Shown: positions 8,496 to 10,557 of the stretch, piece by piece | How the letters are laid out: every line of letters starts with the position of its first letter | Numbering within the stretch: position 1 is the first letter of the stretch | Source: an uncultured Odoribacter sp. | GTDB lineage: Bacteria; Bacteroidota; Bacteroidia; Bacteroidales; Marinifilaceae | Reading direction: 5' to 3' | DNA length: 10,557 bases | Assembly: GCA_947039985.1 (NCBI GenBank) | Contig: CAMRAP010000041.1 | Coordinates: 1 to 10,557, forward strand | The notes under the pieces: generated by a model | What the model was told of the DNA's origin: nothing | Seen by the model: the letters and a program-made list of their open reading frames with translations, nothing else | Database searches by the model: none | Translations under genes and position numbers: made by a program

Positions 8496-9764
8496 CTACT
8501 TACTTCTAGTTCCCTTTTTTCGAAGCAAGAAAACAGTTGTTGTAGCCAGAGTCGCCATAAAATCGGCAAAGGGAATAGCCAACCATATACCTACTAATCC
8601 CCACTGCCTAGAGAATAATCCCAAGGCTGGAATTAAAAAAAGAAATTGGCGAGAAATATTTAATATGATGGCTTTTCTAGCTTGACGAACAGATTGAAAG
8701 TAGCTTGTAATAATGATTTGCACTCCCATTAATGGTAGTGCGATAAATGTCAAACGAAGTCCTTGCTCGCTGATCTTTTGCAACTCAATATCCGATGTAA
8801 AAGCTTTGACTAGCCAAGGGGTACAGCTTTCGCCAACAATAAAACCAACACATGCAATCAAACTAGCTGAACGAACAGCTAGTTTTAGCGTTTCGTCCAC
8901 TAAATGAAAGCGTCCACTAATATAATTATAATGTAACAAGGGCTGCATACCTTGACAAATCCCCATCAACAACATGATAATCAAAATAGAATAACTACTA
9001 ATGATACCATAAGCACCAATAGCATAGTCTCCCCCATAGTTTTCTAAATAACGATTCATGATGATGTTCACCATCCCCGCAGTAATATTCATTATAAAAG
9101 CTGCCATCCCTATCTTTACAATATTAACTAGCGTTGGAAAATGTAGCTCAAAATTAGAAAACGATAGAGTGAATATATTTTGCTTGAGAACAATATGAAT
9201 ACCTATGAATAATGAACTAATACCCATCGATATAGCAGTGGCAATAGCAGCGCCCTCTATTCCCATTTGGAAACCAAAAATAAATATGGGCGTTAAAATA
9301 ATATTCACCACAAGCCCTATGAGAGTAATCAAGATCGATCGCCGAAAAAATCCCGAAGCACGAATAGCACTCAGAAATACAAAATTCAAATTACTCAATA
9401 AACAAGCAGGAAGTAATATACTAAGGTAGCTATGAGCATAAGGTATGGTTTGACGACTTCCTCCAAAAGCTAAAAGAATCATCTCCAAATTACATAGCGA
9501 GTAGATGATTAAACCGATGGACAGTAATGCATTCAAAAATACGGCATTCGCCAGTATTTTATTGACAAGTGCCTTGTTATTTAGAGAAATGGCTGTCGAT
9601 ATACGTGTGATAATGCCTACACCAGTAAGCGTTCCCACTGTTCCCAGTAGAGATATACATGGCAAAGTGAGCGCTAAACCACAAATAGCTAGCGATCCAG
9701 CTCCTTGGCCAATAAATATACGATCAACAATATTGTAAAGTGCAATACCGACCATATTCATCAT
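8496..9764 (-). CDS. MATE-family multidrug/metabolite efflux transporter
   Basis: Polytopic inner-membrane antiporter of the MATE family, which exports organic compounds using a sodium or proton gradient. From the first ATG it has 422 residues and mostly hydrophobic helices, consistent with the 12-helix two-lobe fold. Family marks: NIVDRIFIGQGAG (11-23), GLALTLP (29-35) and NIILTPIFIFGFQMGIEGAA (154-173) in the N-lobe; GICQGMQPLLHYNY (268-281), SYFQSVRQARKA (354-365) and WGLVGIWLAIPFAD (388-401) in the C-lobe. The N-lobe block has Thr158 where DinF/MepA-like members mostly have Asp (NIILDP). The ATG start leaves helix 1 short: the frame upstream (9765-9818) still reads like the family N-terminus but has no ATG, GTG or TTG. 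Probably monocistronic, with its own promoter after the sulfatase terminator. Substrate cannot be told from sequence. Confidence 0.92.
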   Translation of the reverse strand: MMNMVGIALYNIVDRIFIGQGAGSLAICGLALTLPCISLLGTVGTLTGVGIITRISTAISLNNKALVNKILANAVFLNALLSIGLIIYSLCNLEMILLAFGGSRQTIPYAHSYLSILLPACLLSNLNFVFLSAIRASGFFRRSILITLIGLVVNIILTPIFIFGFQMGIEGAAIATAISMGISSLFIGIHIVLKQNIFTLSFSNFELHFPTLVNIVKIGMAAFIMNITAGMVNIIMNRYLENYGGDYAIGAYGIISSYSILIIMLLMGICQGMQPLLHYNYISGRFHLVDETLKLAVRSASLIACVGFIVGESCTPWLVKAFTSDIELQKISEQGLRLTFIALPLMGVQIIITSYFQSVRQARKAIILNISRQFLFLIPALGLFSRQWGLVGIWLAIPFADFMATLATTTVFLLRKKGTRSK

Positions 9765-9818
9765 AGCAGGATATGCGTAACTTTTGAAAAGCTTACGTAT
9801 ATCTGGCGAATTGTTTAT
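9765..9818 (-). other. Coding-like 5' extension of the MATE gene without a standard start codon
   Basis: In frame with the MATE gene and upstream of its first ATG, the minus strand reads INNSPDIRKLFKSYAYPA, just what is expected before MMNMVGIALYNIVDR in this family (an amphipathic charged start leading into helix 1). The frame stays open back to a TGA near 9850, yet contains no ATG, GTG, TTG or CTG. An ATA codon (9818-9816) sits where a start Met would fit (ATA AAC AAT TCG). Either translation starts at a rare codon, or a start codon was lost, or the sequence has a base error. Confidence 0.5.
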
Positions 9819-9866
9819 ATGCGTTGAATGATAATTGATGATCCGTGTTTTTCAGAATTATAAATA

Positions 9867-9894
9867 CAAAGGTACAACAAAAAATAAGATCAAA
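9867..9894 (-). promoter_or_regulatory. Putative Bacteroidetes-type promoter for the MATE gene
   Basis: On the minus strand TACCTTTG (9874-9867) matches the TAnnTTTG -7 element exactly, and a TTTG (9894-9891) lies 16 bases upstream as a possible -33 element. The usual spacing is about 19-21, so the pair is somewhat tight. Transcription would start near 9860, leaving about 95 bases before the first ATG or about 40 before the proposed ATA. The -33 box overlaps the U-tract of the sulfatase terminator. Confidence 0.45.
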
Positions 9895-9924
9895 AAAATG
9901 AGCACCTATTCTCAAGATGCTCAT
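9892..9924 (-). terminator. Intrinsic terminator of the sulfatase gene
   Basis: On the minus strand ATGAGCATC (9924-9916), loop TTGAGAATA, and GGTGCTCAT (9906-9898) form a 9-bp stem with one G-T pair, followed by a run of T (9897-9892). It starts about 20 bases after the sulfatase stop codon at 9946-9948. This is a standard factor-independent terminator and separates the sulfatase from the MATE gene. Confidence 0.85.
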
Positions 9925-9945
9925 AATTATCACAAATTCATTCAG

Positions 9946-10557
9946 TTAAAATTCACTCAAAATAGAGTTCATTTCTTGAACGATCTTCTCATTTTTCACT
10001 CGAGGGTCATTATGTCTATCGCCATATTGTTTGATCTCTTGAGTCAATTCCTTTACTATGTGACTATACTCTTTGTCAGAATAATAATTCATTAACTCCA
10101 TGGGGTCTTTCTCCAGGTCTAACAACCAAGGCTTCTCCGTTGGAACTTCTGAAAAAACCAATTTATAACGAGATGTTACAGCAGCAACCCAACAAGCTTT
10201 GCCTTTTGCCACTTTCTTACTCTCTTCAGGAGAACTGGTTCCTCGCATAAATATAACATCATTCCAGTTTTTAGGTGCTTTGCCTTTCATTAATAAGGCA
10301 GAAGCATCACGTCCTGAATGCTGAACAGACGACTTTACATCTACTAGACTTAAAATTGTAGGAGCAAAATCAACAACCGACAAGGCTTCATTCACCACTG
10401 TTCCTTTGTTTATCTTCTCCGGATAGTAAACAATAAAAGGAATTTTTGCAGAGGCTTCTAATGGAATGCCTTTATTTGTCAATCCATGCTCACCGCACAT
10501 ATCTCCATGATCAGAGGTAAATACGATAATGGTATTATCCAGTAAGTTCTCTTTGCG
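9946..10557 (-). CDS. Type I (family S1) sulfatase, C-terminal part; 5' end outside the window
   Basis: Hydrolase of sulfate esters, probably periplasmic as is usual for Bacteroidota sulfatases acting on host or algal glycans. The frame is open to the right window edge, giving 203 C-terminal residues. It shows NTIIVFTSDHGDMCGEHG, with the Asp-His metal ligands of the DHG motif and the conserved GEHG, then the Lys of LTNKG (a sulfate contact in the family) and IPFIVYYP. The end of the catalytic fold (VVDFAPTILSLVDV) and the C-terminal subdomain mark WLLDLEKDPMELMNYYSD are also present. The formylglycine motif (C/S-x-P-S-R) and any signal peptide lie outside the window, so activity and localisation cannot be judged here. 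The internal ATG at 10500 is within the DHGDMCGEHG motif and is not the start. The gene ends with TAA and an intrinsic terminator. The substrate subfamily cannot be given. Confidence 0.92.
   Translation of the reverse strand, partial: RKENLLDNTIIVFTSDHGDMCGEHGLTNKGIPLEASAKIPFIVYYPEKINKGTVVNEALSVVDFAPTILSLVDVKSSVQHSGRDASALLMKGKAPKNWNDVIFMRGTSSPEESKKVAKGKACWVAAVTSRYKLVFSEVPTEKPWLLDLEKDPMELMNYYSDKEYSHIVKELTQEIKQYGDRHNDPRVKNEKIVQEMNSILSEF

Noticed and set aside
8460..8597. Small plus-strand ORF of 45 codons (MKLFSSCLNMIKLL...) right after the radical SAM gene, with several Cys and Ser, superficially like a peptide precursor.
   Set aside because: Its start lies in the hairpin, most of it is antisense to the MATE 3' end, and it has no leader-like conserved feature. 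It is most simply a chance frame.
9835..10095. Plus-strand frame of 86 codons across the MATE/sulfatase spacer.
   Set aside because: It overlaps the MATE promoter, the terminator and the sulfatase 3' end on the other strand, and resembles no known protein.
10444..10500. Internal ATG at 10500 as the sulfatase start.
   Set aside because: The frame continues upstream to the window edge with NTIIVFTSDHGD, a catalytic-domain motif, so the gene begins outside the window.

Overview
The window looks like a chromosomal piece of a Bacteroidota bacterium, probably Bacteroidales-like. It is AT-rich. It carries a TamB of the long Bacteroidetes type diverging from tsaD, which is a familiar arrangement in this phylum. 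The candidate promoters have the Bacteroidetes TAnnTTTG -7 element rather than a sigma70 TATAAT box, start codons lack clear Shine-Dalgarno sequences, and a family S1 sulfatase sits at the right edge. The order-level placement is an inference from protein style, not from a marker comparison.

Left part (1-4454, minus strand): one very large gene, tamB, fills more than 40% of the window. It runs off the left edge only a few residues before its expected end. A 91-bp divergent spacer (4455-4545) holds a 7-bp-arm inverted repeat that overlaps a TAnnTTTG element for tamB.

Middle part (4546-8364, plus strand): three genes follow with gaps of 18 and 36 bp, so they are probably co-transcribed. They are tsaD (tRNA t6A37 synthesis), a small nitroreductase-fold protein with an N-terminal export signal, and a 703-residue radical SAM protein of the cobalamin-binding-like (COG1032) type. 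The radical SAM protein has an unusual Cx4Cx2C cluster motif, no visible cobalamin DxHxxG histidine motif, a large helical insertion and an in-frame run of nine G.

Right part (8496-10557, minus strand): a MATE-family efflux transporter converges on the radical SAM gene, with a strong 12-bp dyad between them. Upstream of it lies the C-terminal part of a type I sulfatase, ended by a good intrinsic terminator whose U-tract overlaps the -33 region of the putative MATE promoter. The MATE reading frame stays open and family-like for about 18 codons upstream of the first ATG, but no standard start codon is found there.

Working together: tamB (outer-membrane biogenesis) and tsaD (tRNA modification) are housekeeping genes. 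The nitroreductase, radical SAM and MATE genes are accessory-like and could form a small modification and export unit, but no precursor peptide or other biosynthetic partner is visible, so this remains a hypothesis. No tRNA, rRNA, CRISPR array, insertion sequence or phage gene was recognised. No gene-free stretch exceeds 300 bp.
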